DNA of 64,000 bases, taken from Pseudomonas vanderleydeniana (GTDB taxonomy: Bacteria > Pseudomonadota > Gammaproteobacteria > Pseudomonadales > Pseudomonadaceae). The notes beneath the pieces were generated by a model. It was not told where the DNA came from, made no database searches, and saw only the letters and a program-made list of their open reading frames with translations. The position numbers and the translations under genes are program-made. The stretch lies in NCBI RefSeq assembly GCF_014268755.2, contig NZ_CP077093.1, positions 2,840,001 to 2,904,000 of the forward strand, given 5' to 3'. Shown here one piece after another: positions 1 to 8,416 of the stretch; positions within the stretch are counted from its first letter, which is position 1, and each line of letters opens with the position of its first letter.

Positions 1-474
1 ACACCGTTGCTGGACGTCATGCAGACCCTGCCGACCTTCGTCTACCTGATCCCGGCCGTGGCGTTCTTTTCCGTCGGCAAGACACCGGCGGTCATCGCCA
101 CGGTGATCTTCGCCCTGGCGCCGATGATCCGTCTCACGGCGCTCGGTCTCCAGGAGGTGCCCAAGGCGGCGGTGGAGGCGGCCGTGGCCCATGGCGCGAC
201 ACCCTGGCAGACGCTGACCCGGGTCGAACTGCCCCTGGCCGCCGGTTCGCTGCTGCTGGGCATCAACCAGACCATCGTCATGAGCCTGTCGATGGTGGTG
301 GTGGCGGCGCTGATCGGCGCCGGCGGGCTGGGCTACGACGTCATGACCGCACTGCGCAACATCAAGGGCGGCGAGGGCGTACTCGCCGGCATCGCCATCG
401 TCTTCTGTGCCCTGGTACCGGACCGGATCATCCAGGCCTCCCTTCGCAAACGTCATCGTTTCATTCAGGAGTAA
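1..474 (+). CDS. Quaternary-amine (betaine/choline-type) ABC transporter permease, 5' end missing
   Basis: Membrane permease subunit of an osmoprotectant-type (ProW/OpuAB family) ABC importer. The reading frame is open from base 1, so the start lies upstream of the window; 157 codons remain. The binding-protein-dependent permease loop is visible: the stretch EVPKAAVEAAVAHGATPWQT at about residues 54-73 fits the EAA motif that docks on the ATPase, followed by hydrophobic segments and the family-typical block IGAGGLGYDV. It ends 7 bases before the binding-protein gene, so the two are one operon. The ATPase is presumably upstream and outside the window. The substrate is not fixed by sequence; choline, betaine, carnitine or S-methylmethionine are all possible. 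Confidence 0.9.
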   Translation, partial: TPLLDVMQTLPTFVYLIPAVAFFSVGKTPAVIATVIFALAPMIRLTALGLQEVPKAAVEAAVAHGATPWQTLTRVELPLAAGSLLLGINQTIVMSLSMVVVAALIGAGGLGYDVMTALRNIKGGEGVLAGIAIVFCALVPDRIIQASLRKRHRFIQE

Positions 475-481
475 TCACGTC

Positions 482-1528
482 ATGCCCAAGTTCCTCTCAC
501 GCGCCCTGGCGGGTGCCGCTCTACTGGGAGCCCTGTTGCCGTCCACCGCGGCGCTGGCCAAGGACAAGATTGTCATCGGCGAGCAGAACTGGACGGGCGC
601 CATCGCCATCCAGTACATCCTCGGCGACATCATCAGTTCCCGGCTCGACGGTGATGTGTCCTACCTTGCCGGTGACGTACCGGTGCTGTTCGCGGCAGCG
701 GCCAAGGGCGACGGCTCGGTTGACGTGCTCACCGATATCTGGCTGCCAAACCAGTCGGCGGCGTGGGCCAAGTACGTCACCGGCGGCACGCATTCGCTGG
801 TCCCCAATAAACAGCCTTACATCGGTGTGCAGGGCTTCTATATCCCTGGCTACATCCAGGACAAGTACGGGGTGAAGTCGGTCTATGACCTGCAGAAACC
901 CGAGGTGGCCAAGCTGTTCGCGCCGCTGGGCGGTGGCCAGGCGCAACTGCTGGTGGGACCGGCCGGCTGGGAGTCGACCTACATCGGCGAGATCAAGGCC
1001 AAGGATTTCGGCTTTGCCAAGAACTTCGAATCGGTCTCCACCGAGGCCTCGGTGACCTATGCGCGCCTGGACGCGGCCTACAAGGCTGGGCGAGGCGTGG
1101 TGTTCTATGCCTACACCCCCGACTGGATCTTCTCGGCCTATGACCTGCGGCGCCTGGATGAACCGCCGTTCGATGGCTACGCCCAGGACAACAAGAAGGG
1201 CGACCCACTGTACAAGGCTGACGGTTGCTGGAAATTCATCAGCCCGACGGTCGATACCGACTGGCTGAACAAGAGCCGGATCACTTGCGCCTATCCGGAC
1301 GCCAAGGTGCACATTCTCGCATCCGCCAGCCTGCGCCAGCGTGCGCCACGTATCGCCGCGTTCCTCGAAAACGTGAGTATCGACCCGGCTTCGCTGAACG
1401 ACCTGATCCTGAAGATCGAGCGCGAGAAGCAACCGCCCGAGAAGGCGGCCAAGGCCTGGGTTGCGGCCAATCCGTCGACCGTGAACCAGTGGCTGCAAGC
1501 TGCCGGCGACAAGGTGGCTGCGCAATGA
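482..1528 (+). CDS. ABC transporter substrate-binding protein, OpuAC/ProX family
   Basis: Periplasmic receptor of 348 residues delivering a quaternary amine or sulfonium compound to the permease just upstream. A signal peptide covers about residues 1-24 (positively charged start, hydrophobic core, cleavage near ALA-KDK). The mature part begins with the OpuAC-like block IVIGEQNWTGAIAIQYIL and is rich in Trp/Tyr, as expected for a cation-pi binding box. I chose the ATG at 482 because it gives the signal peptide and follows the permease stop directly; a longer frame upstream only overlaps the permease. The stop overlaps the start of the methyltransferase gene (ATGA), which links import to methyl-group metabolism. 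Ligand is inferred only at class level. Confidence 0.9.
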   Translation: MPKFLSRALAGAALLGALLPSTAALAKDKIVIGEQNWTGAIAIQYILGDIISSRLDGDVSYLAGDVPVLFAAAAKGDGSVDVLTDIWLPNQSAAWAKYVTGGTHSLVPNKQPYIGVQGFYIPGYIQDKYGVKSVYDLQKPEVAKLFAPLGGGQAQLLVGPAGWESTYIGEIKAKDFGFAKNFESVSTEASVTYARLDAAYKAGRGVVFYAYTPDWIFSAYDLRRLDEPPFDGYAQDNKKGDPLYKADGCWKFISPTVDTDWLNKSRITCAYPDAKVHILASASLRQRAPRIAAFLENVSIDPASLNDLILKIEREKQPPEKAAKAWVAANPSTVNQWLQAAGDKVAAQ

Positions 1529-2424
1529 GCCAAGCGACGTTGACACTGCTCGATGGTGGCATGGGGCGCGAGCTCAAGCGTGTCGGTGCGCCGTTCCGTC
1601 AGCCGGAATGGTCGGCATTGGCGCTATTGCAGGGCCCGGACTATGTGACCCAGGTACACCGCGCGTTCATCGATGCCGGCGCACAGGTGATCACGACCAA
1701 CAGCTACGCGGTGGTGCCGTTTCATATCGGCGAGGCACGTTTCGCCAGCGAAGGGCGCGGGCTGGCGGCGCTGGCCGGTCGGTTGGCCCGCGAGGCGGCG
1801 GCAGGAACCGCCGTGCAGGTGGCTGGCTCGTTGCCACCGGCACTGGGCTCCTATCGGCCCGACCTGTTCGATCAGCCGCGCGCGCTGGCCATCCATCGTG
1901 AGTTGATCGACGGCCTGGGGCCACATGTCGACCTGTGGCTGGCGGAAACCCAGAGTTCCCTGGCCGAGGCACGGGCGGTACGCGAGGCGTTGGGCGATGA
2001 CGGCAAACCGTTGTGGTTGTCCTTCACCCTGGTAGACGCCTGCGCACCGAGTGATGCACCGCGCCTGCGCTCAGGGGAGCGTGTGACACAGGCGGTGGAT
2101 GTGGCGCTGGAACTGGGGGTCAGCGCGTTGTTGTTCAACTGCAGCCAACCCGAGAGCATGGGACCGGCGTTGATCGAGGCGCGACAGGCACTGGGGGCTC
2201 GAGCCGCTGAGCTGCGACTGGGGGTGTATGCCAACGCGTTTGCGCCCGTCAGCGAAGAGGCGCAGGCCAACGACACCCTGCTCGATATCCGTGCCGACCT
2301 GGGACCGGCTGCGTACCTGCAATGGGCGCAGCGTTGGGTCGAGGAAGGCGCGCTGATCGTGGGGGGCTGCTGCGGTATCGGCCCAGAGCATATCCGCCAG
2401 TTGCACCAGCAGTTGCAGGCCTAG
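1525..2424 (+). CDS. mmuM: Homocysteine S-methyltransferase (MmuM-like)
   Basis: Cytoplasmic enzyme of 299 residues that moves a methyl group from a sulfonium donor such as S-methylmethionine to homocysteine, giving methionine. The fold is the zinc-dependent homocysteine methyltransferase barrel: LLDGGMGRELKR near the N-terminus binds substrate, Cys206 in FNCSQPE and the Cys282-Cys283 pair in GGCCGIGPEHI are the expected zinc ligands. The ATG at 1525 overlaps the TGA of the binding-protein gene by four bases, indicating translational coupling. Being in a transporter operon suggests the imported compound is the methyl donor. A betaine donor cannot be excluded. The 3' end overlaps the convergent LysR gene by 4 bases. 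Confidence 0.85.
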   Translation: MSQATLTLLDGGMGRELKRVGAPFRQPEWSALALLQGPDYVTQVHRAFIDAGAQVITTNSYAVVPFHIGEARFASEGRGLAALAGRLAREAAAGTAVQVAGSLPPALGSYRPDLFDQPRALAIHRELIDGLGPHVDLWLAETQSSLAEARAVREALGDDGKPLWLSFTLVDACAPSDAPRLRSGERVTQAVDVALELGVSALLFNCSQPESMGPALIEARQALGARAAELRLGVYANAFAPVSEEAQANDTLLDIRADLGPAAYLQWAQRWVEEGALIVGGCCGIGPEHIRQLHQQLQA

Positions 2425-3374
2425 GCGAACTGCGCGACCAGCCAGTCCTTCAAGCGCTGGCAGGCCGGGTCCTGGGCTTTCTGTTCGTCGATCACCAGGT
2501 ACATCACCGACTCGCGCAGGTGCATCTCCTCGGTGATCGGACGCACCAGCCGCCCCTGCTGCACGTAGTGCCTGACCAGGTGATCCCAGCCCAGGGCGAC
2601 GCCCTGGCCGTCCAGCGCCAGCTGGATCAGCAGGTTGTAGTCGTTGCTGCTGAAATACTGCGGGCTCTGCTCCAGCGGCACTTCCAGGTCTGGGGACTTG
2701 CGCGCGAACCAGGCGTCCCAGTCGACCTGTTCCGACAGTTGCGCACGACCGTACGGATGCAGGTCGAGCAGGGCACTGCGGTACAGGCCTTCCAGGCTGC
2801 CGGCCTCGGGATGGGCCTGCAGGTAAGCCGGGGCGCAGACGGGATAGACCACCTCATGGAACAGCGGCGTACGCACGTAGCCCGGGCGCAGGTCGAGAAC
2901 CTTGGTGAGAAAGATATCGGGGCTGACGCCTGGCTCCATGGCCAGCACGTGCTGGGTGGTGATGACGTTCAGGTCGAGGTCCGGGTTGGCCTGGCAGAAG
3001 CCCTTGAGCCGGTGCGACAGCCATAGGGCGGCGACCGCTGGCGGGCAGCACAGGGTCAGGGTCTGTTTGTCGCTCTGGTCCCGACGGATGCGTTCGGTGG
3101 CCTGGAAGATGTTCAGCAGGGACAACTGCGCGGCATCGAACAGCACCGCGCCCGAAGGGGTCAGCTTGAGTTCGCGGCCGGTGCGGATGAACAGGTCGGT
3201 CCCCAGGTAGATCTCCAGGTCGCGGATCTGCCGGCTGATGGCCGCCTGGGTCACGCACAGGGTTTGCGCGGCCCGGGTGAAATTGCGGTGCTTGGCCGCC
3301 GCCACGAACGAGCGCATGGCCTTGAACGACGGCATCCGCATCAGCGCCTGGTCGGTCGGGGAGTGGTTCGTCAT
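2421..3374 (-). CDS. LysR-family transcriptional regulator
   Basis: DNA-binding regulator of 317 residues. The winged helix-turn-helix lies at about residues 14-75, with the typical FTRAAQTLCVTQAAISRQI recognition region and then RTGRELKLTPSG. A LysR substrate-binding domain follows. The gene runs against the methyltransferase (4-base overlap of the 3' ends) and is divergent from the azlCD pair that starts 124 bases away, so that intergenic region is the likely target. The N-terminus resembles GcvA-type regulators. The effector is unknown. Met12 and Met14 are alternative starts. Confidence 0.88.
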   Translation of the reverse strand: MTNHSPTDQALMRMPSFKAMRSFVAAAKHRNFTRAAQTLCVTQAAISRQIRDLEIYLGTDLFIRTGRELKLTPSGAVLFDAAQLSLLNIFQATERIRRDQSDKQTLTLCCPPAVAALWLSHRLKGFCQANPDLDLNVITTQHVLAMEPGVSPDIFLTKVLDLRPGYVRTPLFHEVVYPVCAPAYLQAHPEAGSLEGLYRSALLDLHPYGRAQLSEQVDWDAWFARKSPDLEVPLEQSPQYFSSNDYNLLIQLALDGQGVALGWDHLVRHYVQQGRLVRPITEEMHLRESVMYLVIDEQKAQDPACQRLKDWLVAQFA

Positions 3375-3497
3375 AACAAAAACTGCCTGTTTTCTCGTAA
3401 AAAAAGTCGGTTCTGGCCCGCGATCGGCTGCGCTTACACTTTATCTCACAAAGCGCCGGGCAGCGCCTTCGCCTGCGACGACAAGAAAGGAACCCAC

Positions 3498-4220
3498 ATG
3501 CCTTACCCATCCGCGACGAATGCCTTCATGCAGGGGGTGCGTGCCTTGCTGCCGTTGATCCCGGGGGTGGTGCCATTCGGGCTGGTGACCGGGGTGATGG
3601 CGACGGAGATGGGCATGTCGCCGGGCACGGCAATGGGCATGACGGTGCTGTTCTATTCCGGCTCGGCGCAGATGGTGGTGCTGCAGTTGCTGCACCAGGG
3701 AGCACTGCCGGTGGCGATGGTGCTCACGGCGTTGATCATCAACCTGCGTTTCATCATGTACAGCGCCTCACTGGCGCCGCACCTGCATCACTTGCCGCGG
3801 CGCTGGAGGTGGCCGTTGGCCTACCTGATTTCCGATCAATCCTTTGCGTTGTGCAGCCTGCGGTTCGCCTCGGGGGAGCTGGGGCGCTTCGGTTACCACT
3901 TCTTCGCCGGCACGGCCGTGGCGATGTGGCTGGCCTGGCAGCTGTCGGTGCTGGCTGGCGTCTGCGTGGGTTCGAAGATTCCCGAGTCGTGGTCGCTGGG
4001 GTTCGCCATCCCGCTGTCGTTCCTTGCCCTGCTGGTACCGGCCTTGCGTAACCTGGCGAGCCTGGGGGCGGCGGTGGTCGGGGGAGGAATCGCGGTGCTG
4101 GCGATCGGGATGCCCTACAACCTGGGACTGGTGACGGCGGCCATCGGTGGGATCGTTGCCGGCCTGTTGATCGAGAGTCTGCACAATCGAGTCGCTGAAC
4201 CCCAGGAGCAAACTTCATGA
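3498..4220 (+). CDS. azlC: AzlC family branched-chain amino acid exporter, large subunit
   Basis: Inner-membrane protein of 240 residues with the AzlC pattern: PGVVPFGLVTGVMA at about residues 16-29, the GSAQMVVLQLL helix, and the NLRFIMYSASLAPHL block. AzlC works with the small AzlD subunit to export branched-chain or related amino acids (known from azaleucine resistance in Bacillus and YgaZH in E. coli). The ATG at 3498 follows an AAGAAAGGAA ribosome site. The stop overlaps azlD by 4 bases. It is divergent from a LysR regulator, which probably controls it. Confidence 0.9.
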   Translation: MPYPSATNAFMQGVRALLPLIPGVVPFGLVTGVMATEMGMSPGTAMGMTVLFYSGSAQMVVLQLLHQGALPVAMVLTALIINLRFIMYSASLAPHLHHLPRRWRWPLAYLISDQSFALCSLRFASGELGRFGYHFFAGTAVAMWLAWQLSVLAGVCVGSKIPESWSLGFAIPLSFLALLVPALRNLASLGAAVVGGGIAVLAIGMPYNLGLVTAAIGGIVAGLLIESLHNRVAEPQEQTS

Positions 4221-4552
4221 ACAGTGATCTGGCGCTCTGGGGCGTATTCCTGGCGGTGGGAGTGGGAACCTTTGCCTTGCGCCTGTGTTTCATCGAAATT
4301 CACGGCCGCTGGCGTATTCCCTCGCTGCTCAGCCGCTCGTTGCGCTATGTCCCGGCCAGCGTGCTGGCGGCCCTGGTGCTGCCGGCGGTGGTGTATCCGG
4401 CTGGGCACGGCGAGTTCGTGCTGAACAACCCGCAGATGCCGGCAGCGATCATCGCCGCCGGTGTGGCCTGGTTCACCCGCAGTACCCTGCTGACCCTGGG
4501 CGTGGGGATGGCGGCGTTGTGGGCCTTCAAGTACCTGGTCGCCTCGGTGTAG
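4217..4552 (+). CDS. azlD: AzlD family small subunit of amino acid exporter
   Basis: Membrane protein of 111 residues with about four hydrophobic segments. It carries the AzlD features LRYVPASVLAALVLPAVVYP in the first half and AGVAWFTRSTLLTLGVGM in the second. Its ATG overlaps the azlC stop (ATGA at 4217-4220), so the two are translationally coupled and probably form one heteromeric exporter. A second, divergent AzlCD pair occurs at 37598-38607. Confidence 0.88.
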   Translation: MNSDLALWGVFLAVGVGTFALRLCFIEIHGRWRIPSLLSRSLRYVPASVLAALVLPAVVYPAGHGEFVLNNPQMPAAIIAAGVAWFTRSTLLTLGVGMAALWAFKYLVASV

Positions 4553-4904
4553 AACCGCCGGGTCGGTCATGCCTCGTGCATCGTCGATGTTTTTCCGGGC
4601 GTTTGCCCATCCGATCTACGCAAATCCCTTCGGCCAAGCCTTCTTTTCATGGTGTTCAGCCAGAAAACCGCTCGTGACCGACCGGTCTATATATGTCGAG
4701 ATCAGTGCGGTGAGTGACGCGCTCAGGACATTTGCCGACCTGTCAAAGTCCGTAAAGTGGCGTGCCGCCTCGTTGCGATGAGCGCCAAGACGGCTGATTG
4801 TTGATGCTCGCAAGCGTGTGAGGTGAGCCGCTTTCGATAAAAAGGCGACAGGGTGAAACGCCAGTTTCTCCGAACCAACGCCGGCCACCAGGGAATAAAA
4901 ACCA
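4553..4904. promoter_or_regulatory. 352-bp intergenic region upstream of amino acid permease
   Basis: No convincing gene. Short open frames here have no recognisable product. The main feature is a TetR/NemR-like inverted repeat at 4674-4689 (listed separately), followed by the AT-rich stretch TATATATG. The right end must hold the promoter of the permease starting at 4905; no clear ribosome site is visible beyond the purine run AGGGAATAAAAACC. Confidence 0.5.
4674..4689. promoter_or_regulatory. NemR/TetR-like operator
   Basis: The site GTGACC-GACC-GGTCTA is an imperfect inverted repeat. It resembles the TAGACC-N4-GGTCTA box bound by NemR-type TetR repressors: the right arm is exact and the left arm matches 4 of 6. 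No TetR gene is adjacent in this window, so either the regulator is distant or its gene has been lost. Identification is by resemblance to a remembered consensus only. Confidence 0.4.
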
Positions 4905-6311
4905 ATGCATAGCCCGAACTCCAAGGATTCCAATGGTCAATTGGCGCAGGGCTTCAAGCCGCGCCATGTCACGATGCTGTCTATCGCAGGGATAATCGGC
5001 GCAGGTCTATTCGTCGGCTCGGGGCATGCGATTGCCGCAGCCGGTCCCGCCGTCCTGCTGGCCTATCTGTTTTCCGGATTACTCGTCGTGCTGGTCATGC
5101 GCATGCTGGGCGAGATGGCCGTCGCCAATCCGGACACCGGTTCCTTTTCCACCTACGCCGACCAGGCCATTGGCCGCTGGGCCGGTTTCACCATCGGTTG
5201 GCTCTACTGGTGGTTCTGGGTCCTGGTGATTCCGATCGAGGCCCTGGCCGCCGGTCACGTGCTCAACCAGTGGTTCCCCGGGGTCGATGCCTGGTTGTTC
5301 GCCTTGTTGTCGATCGTGCTGCTGGTGGTGACCAACCTGTTCAGCGTGTCCAAGTACGGTGAGTTCGAGTTCTGGTTCGCCATGGCCAAGGTCGTCGCGA
5401 TCATCGGTTTCATCGGCGTCGGTTTCGCCGTGCTGATGGGCTGGATTCCCGAGCGCGAGGCCAGTGGCCTGAGCCGACTCATGGCGCAGCACGGTGGTTT
5501 TGCGCCCAATGGCCTGTCGGCGGTGGTCGGCGCGTTCATCACCATCATGTTCAGTTTCATCGGTACCGAGGCGGTGACCATCGCCGCGGCCGAGTCCAAC
5601 GATCCGTCGCGCAATATCGCCAAGGCGACCCGTTCGGTGATCTGGCGGATCGGTGTGTTCTACCTGTTGTCGATCTTCGTGGTCATTTCCGTGGTGCCCT
5701 GGAACGATCCGCAACTGACCACGGTGGGTTCCTACCAGCGGGCACTGGAACTGATGAACATTCCCCACGCCAAGTTCATGGTGGATGCGGTGGTGTTGAT
5801 TGCCGTCGCCAGCTGCATGAACTCGTCGATCTACATCGCCTCGCGCATGCTGTTTTCGCTCGGCAAGCGCGGTGATGCGCCCACGCCGTTGAAGCGTACC
5901 TCGTCGGCCGGTGTACCGCGCGCAGCGGTGATCGCCAGCAGTGTGCTCGGGGCCGGCGTGACCCTGTTCAGCTATTTCGCCCCCGCCGGCCTGTTCGACT
6001 TCCTGCTCGCCAGCTCCGGCGCGATCGCCCTGTTGGTGTACCTGGTGATCGCGATTTCGCAGTTGCGCATGCGTCGGCGGCTGCAGCGGCAGAACATCGA
6101 GCTGGTCTTCCACATGTGGTTGTTCCCGTGGCTGACCTACCTGGTGATCGCCTTCATCTGCGCGGCACTGGCCGTGATGATGGCGACGCCCGAGCACCGT
6201 ACGGAAGTGACCTCGACCATTGTCCTGGCGCTGGCGATTTCCTTCATCGGGCTGGTGACGGCCCGTCAGCACGGGCAGCCGGAAAAGGCGAGCCTGCTTC
6301 GCGATGCCTGA
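4905..6311 (+). CDS. Amino acid permease, AAT/GabP type
   Basis: Secondary transporter of 468 residues in the amino acid-polyamine-organocation superfamily, about 12 membrane segments. The first helix carries SIAGIIGAGLFVGSG at about residues 26-40, followed by RMLGEMAVANPDTGSFS, both standard in the GabP/AroP/ProY group. The block AAAESNDPSRNIAKATRSV in the middle is the usual cytoplasmic loop. It uses the proton gradient to import an amino acid; GABA-type substrates are the nearest match but I cannot fix it. A convergent hairpin terminator follows at 6321-6346. Confidence 0.88.
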   Translation: MHSPNSKDSNGQLAQGFKPRHVTMLSIAGIIGAGLFVGSGHAIAAAGPAVLLAYLFSGLLVVLVMRMLGEMAVANPDTGSFSTYADQAIGRWAGFTIGWLYWWFWVLVIPIEALAAGHVLNQWFPGVDAWLFALLSIVLLVVTNLFSVSKYGEFEFWFAMAKVVAIIGFIGVGFAVLMGWIPEREASGLSRLMAQHGGFAPNGLSAVVGAFITIMFSFIGTEAVTIAAAESNDPSRNIAKATRSVIWRIGVFYLLSIFVVISVVPWNDPQLTTVGSYQRALELMNIPHAKFMVDAVVLIAVASCMNSSIYIASRMLFSLGKRGDAPTPLKRTSSAGVPRAAVIASSVLGAGVTLFSYFAPAGLFDFLLASSGAIALLVYLVIAISQLRMRRRLQRQNIELVFHMWLFPWLTYLVIAFICAALAVMMATPEHRTEVTSTIVLALAISFIGLVTARQHGQPEKASLLRDA

Positions 6312-6320
6312 GGGACAGGC

Positions 6321-6346
6321 CGGTTGCCCGGTCGAGCGGGCAACCG
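6321..6346. terminator. Bidirectional hairpin between convergent genes
   Basis: CGGTTGCCCG and CGGGCAACCG form a perfect 10-bp stem with a 6-nt loop, extended outside by AGGC/GGCCT with a small bulge. It lies in the 41-bp gap between the permease stop and the stop of the convergent chorismate mutase-like gene. No strong T-run on either side. Confidence 0.6.
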
Positions 6347-6352
6347 ATGGCC

Positions 6353-6649
6353 TCAGCGGGCCGACAGGGCCGCGTGGGCGTGCAGTTCCTGTTCGATGAA
6401 TGCGGCGATCATGGCCCGGTAGACCTGCTCGACCACCTCGGGTGAGGCACCGACTTCGCCGGCCATTGCGCGCACCTTGGCGATCACCTGCTCGACCCTG
6501 GCCGGTGCGCGAACATCATCCGTGGTTTTCTTGAAGGTGGCCGCCTGCGCGACCAGATTGCCACGCCGCGCCAGCAGTGCGACGACGTCGCGGTCGATGT
6601 GATCGATGTGCTGGCGGACCTCTTCGATCGAAGTGCAGCGTACGTCCAT
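6353..6649 (-). CDS. Chorismate mutase family protein, PchB-like (AroQ fold)
   Basis: Small all-helical protein of 98 residues resembling PchB, the isochorismate pyruvate-lyase of salicylate synthesis, and monofunctional AroQ chorismate mutases. Matching positions are Arg12 in the first helix, RRGNLVAQAATFKK (active-site Arg and Lys), and the C-terminal Gln in FIEQELHAH. The ATG at 6649 is chosen because AGGAAG sits just upstream on the coding strand; the longer frame has no family similarity. No signal peptide, so cytoplasmic. No pchA-like isochorismate synthase is near, which makes a siderophore role doubtful. It is divergent from the second permease. Confidence 0.78.
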   Translation of the reverse strand: MDVRCTSIEEVRQHIDHIDRDVVALLARRGNLVAQAATFKKTTDDVRAPARVEQVIAKVRAMAGEVGASPEVVEQVYRAMIAAFIEQELHAHAALSAR

Positions 6650-6957
6650 ATGAAAATCTTCCTGGCAAGCGAATGGGGGGTGTTCCAAGCCTGGGGACAT
6701 TAACCAGCCAGGCCAGACAAGTCCACCCGACGCCTCCGACGGGGCGCGTCCATTCCCACTGTTTCTCTCTCCCCGCAAGGCCGTAGCGATTGCTCCCTGA
6801 CAGGCATCCGGCGGCTTCCTCTGCGCATCGATGGTGTTCATACATTTGTACAAACGGATGGGTCGGCGCATGGATTTTCATGATGTTCCGCGCCATGGCC
6901 GGCGCATAACCTTCTGAGCAGGCAGCGTTGATTACTAAATAATAAAGGAGACGACTT
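6650..6957. promoter_or_regulatory. 308-bp divergent promoter region
   Basis: Lies between the chorismate mutase-like gene (minus) and the permease at 6958 (plus). It holds a 10-bp perfect palindrome TTTGTACAAA at 6845-6854, a candidate operator, and the AT-rich run ATTACTAAATAATAAAGGA just before the permease, which includes its ribosome site. No gene seen. Confidence 0.5.
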
Positions 6958-8358
6958 ATGCCTATTCAGTCGGAGCATGATCCGCGCCTCAAGCGTGCAC
7001 TCAAGACTCGGCACATCAGCATGCTCGCCCTGGGCGGCGTGATCGGTGCCGGTCTGTTCGTCGGTTCCAGTGCCGTGATCGCCTCAACCGGTCCCGGTGC
7101 CTTCATCACCTATGCCATCACCGGTCTCATCGTTGCGCTGGTGATGCGCATGCTCGGCGAGATGGCCGCCGCGCATCCCGCCAAGGGGTCCTTCGTCGAC
7201 TATTCCCGCCTGGCCTTTGGCCGTCCGGTGGGGTACATGACCGGCTGGCTCTACTGGTACTTCTGGGTCATCGTCGTCGGCTTCGAAGCCGTGGTCGGTG
7301 GGCAGATCATCAACGGCTGGCTACCGGACATCCCGGTCTGGGTCATCGCCCTCGGGCTGATGGTGGGCATGACGCTGCTGAACCTGATGTCGGTACATTC
7401 CTTCGGTGAGGCCGAGTACTGGTTTGCCGGGATCAAGGTCGCGGCCATCGTGGTGTTCCTGGTCGTGGCGGGCCTCTATGTCTTCAAGCTGTGGCCCGGC
7501 TCGGATGCCAGTCTTGGCAACCTGGTCGATCACGGCGGTTTCCTGCCCCATGGTGTGACGTCGTTGTTCACCGGGGTGGTCGTGGTGATTTTCTCCATGA
7601 CTGGCGTGGAAGTCGCGACCCTGGCCGCCGCCGAATCCGAAGACCCGTCGCGCAACATCCGCAAGGCGGTCAATACCGTGATGCTGCGGATCCTGGTGTT
7701 CTTCGTCCTGGCGACGTTCTTCATCGTGGTGGTGCAGCCATGGACGGACATCAAACCGGGCAAGTCGCCTTTCGTCGCCACGCTGGAGCATATCGGTATC
7801 CCTGGGGCCGGGCACATGCTGACGGGGGTCATCCTGGTTGCTGTGCTGTCGGTGCTCAATGCCGGGCTCTACACCTCTTCGCGCCTGCTGTACGTCCTGG
7901 CCTCCAATGACGAGGCGCCGCGCTGGATCGCCGGAGTCAGTCGCAAGGGCGTACCGGTACGTGGCGTGATCGCTTCGACGCTGGTGGGTTATGGCTGCGT
8001 GGTCATCGCGGCGCTGTGGCCAGACACCGTGTTCCAGTTCCTGATCAACTCCTCCGGCACGGTGTTCCTCTTCGTCTACCTGGTGATCTGCCTGTCGCAA
8101 CTCAAGCTGCGTCGCAAGTGGGTGGCCGAGGGCACATTGAAATTCGCCATGTGGGGACACCCCTGGCTGCCACTGCTGGTGACCGCGTCGATCGTGGCGG
8201 TGCTGGTCAGCATGGCCTTCGATCCGACGATGCAGATCAGCCTGGCCCAGTGCTTGATCGCGATCGCGGTAATCGGCGCCTCCTATGGGCTGCTGCAACT
8301 GTCGCGCTCGCGGCGGCAGGGAACCGGGATCAAGGCGCAATCGGCGCGTAGCACCTAG
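6958..8358 (+). CDS. Amino acid permease, AAT family, first gene of catabolic operon
   Basis: Inner-membrane importer of 466 residues, about 12 helices, paralogous to the permease at 4905 (shared ALGGVIGAGLFVGSS, RMLGEMAAAHPAKGSF and AAAESEDPSRNIRKAVNTV blocks). The ATG at 6958 follows AAAGGAGACGACTT, a strong ribosome site. It is 58 bases upstream of an FAD-dependent oxidoreductase and precedes cupin and dehydrogenase genes in the same direction, so it probably imports the substrate that these enzymes degrade. Substrate is not known; an amino acid or amine is most likely. Confidence 0.88.
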   Translation: MPIQSEHDPRLKRALKTRHISMLALGGVIGAGLFVGSSAVIASTGPGAFITYAITGLIVALVMRMLGEMAAAHPAKGSFVDYSRLAFGRPVGYMTGWLYWYFWVIVVGFEAVVGGQIINGWLPDIPVWVIALGLMVGMTLLNLMSVHSFGEAEYWFAGIKVAAIVVFLVVAGLYVFKLWPGSDASLGNLVDHGGFLPHGVTSLFTGVVVVIFSMTGVEVATLAAAESEDPSRNIRKAVNTVMLRILVFFVLATFFIVVVQPWTDIKPGKSPFVATLEHIGIPGAGHMLTGVILVAVLSVLNAGLYTSSRLLYVLASNDEAPRWIAGVSRKGVPVRGVIASTLVGYGCVVIAALWPDTVFQFLINSSGTVFLFVYLVICLSQLKLRRKWVAEGTLKFAMWGHPWLPLLVTASIVAVLVSMAFDPTMQISLAQCLIAIAVIGASYGLLQLSRSRRQGTGIKAQSARST

Positions 8359-8416
8359 TCAATCACGTTTTATCCGACATCCCCGTATTGCGGGCCGTCA
8401 ATGGGAAGCCAAAAGC

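Noticed and set aside
4755..4780. Possible sigma-54 promoter (GTGGCGTGCC ... TTGCG)
   Set aside because: The distance between the GG and GC elements is 14 rather than the required 10 bases.
4569..4781. Short open frame in the gap before the permease
   Set aside because: Contains no known motif and crosses the candidate operator; probably chance.
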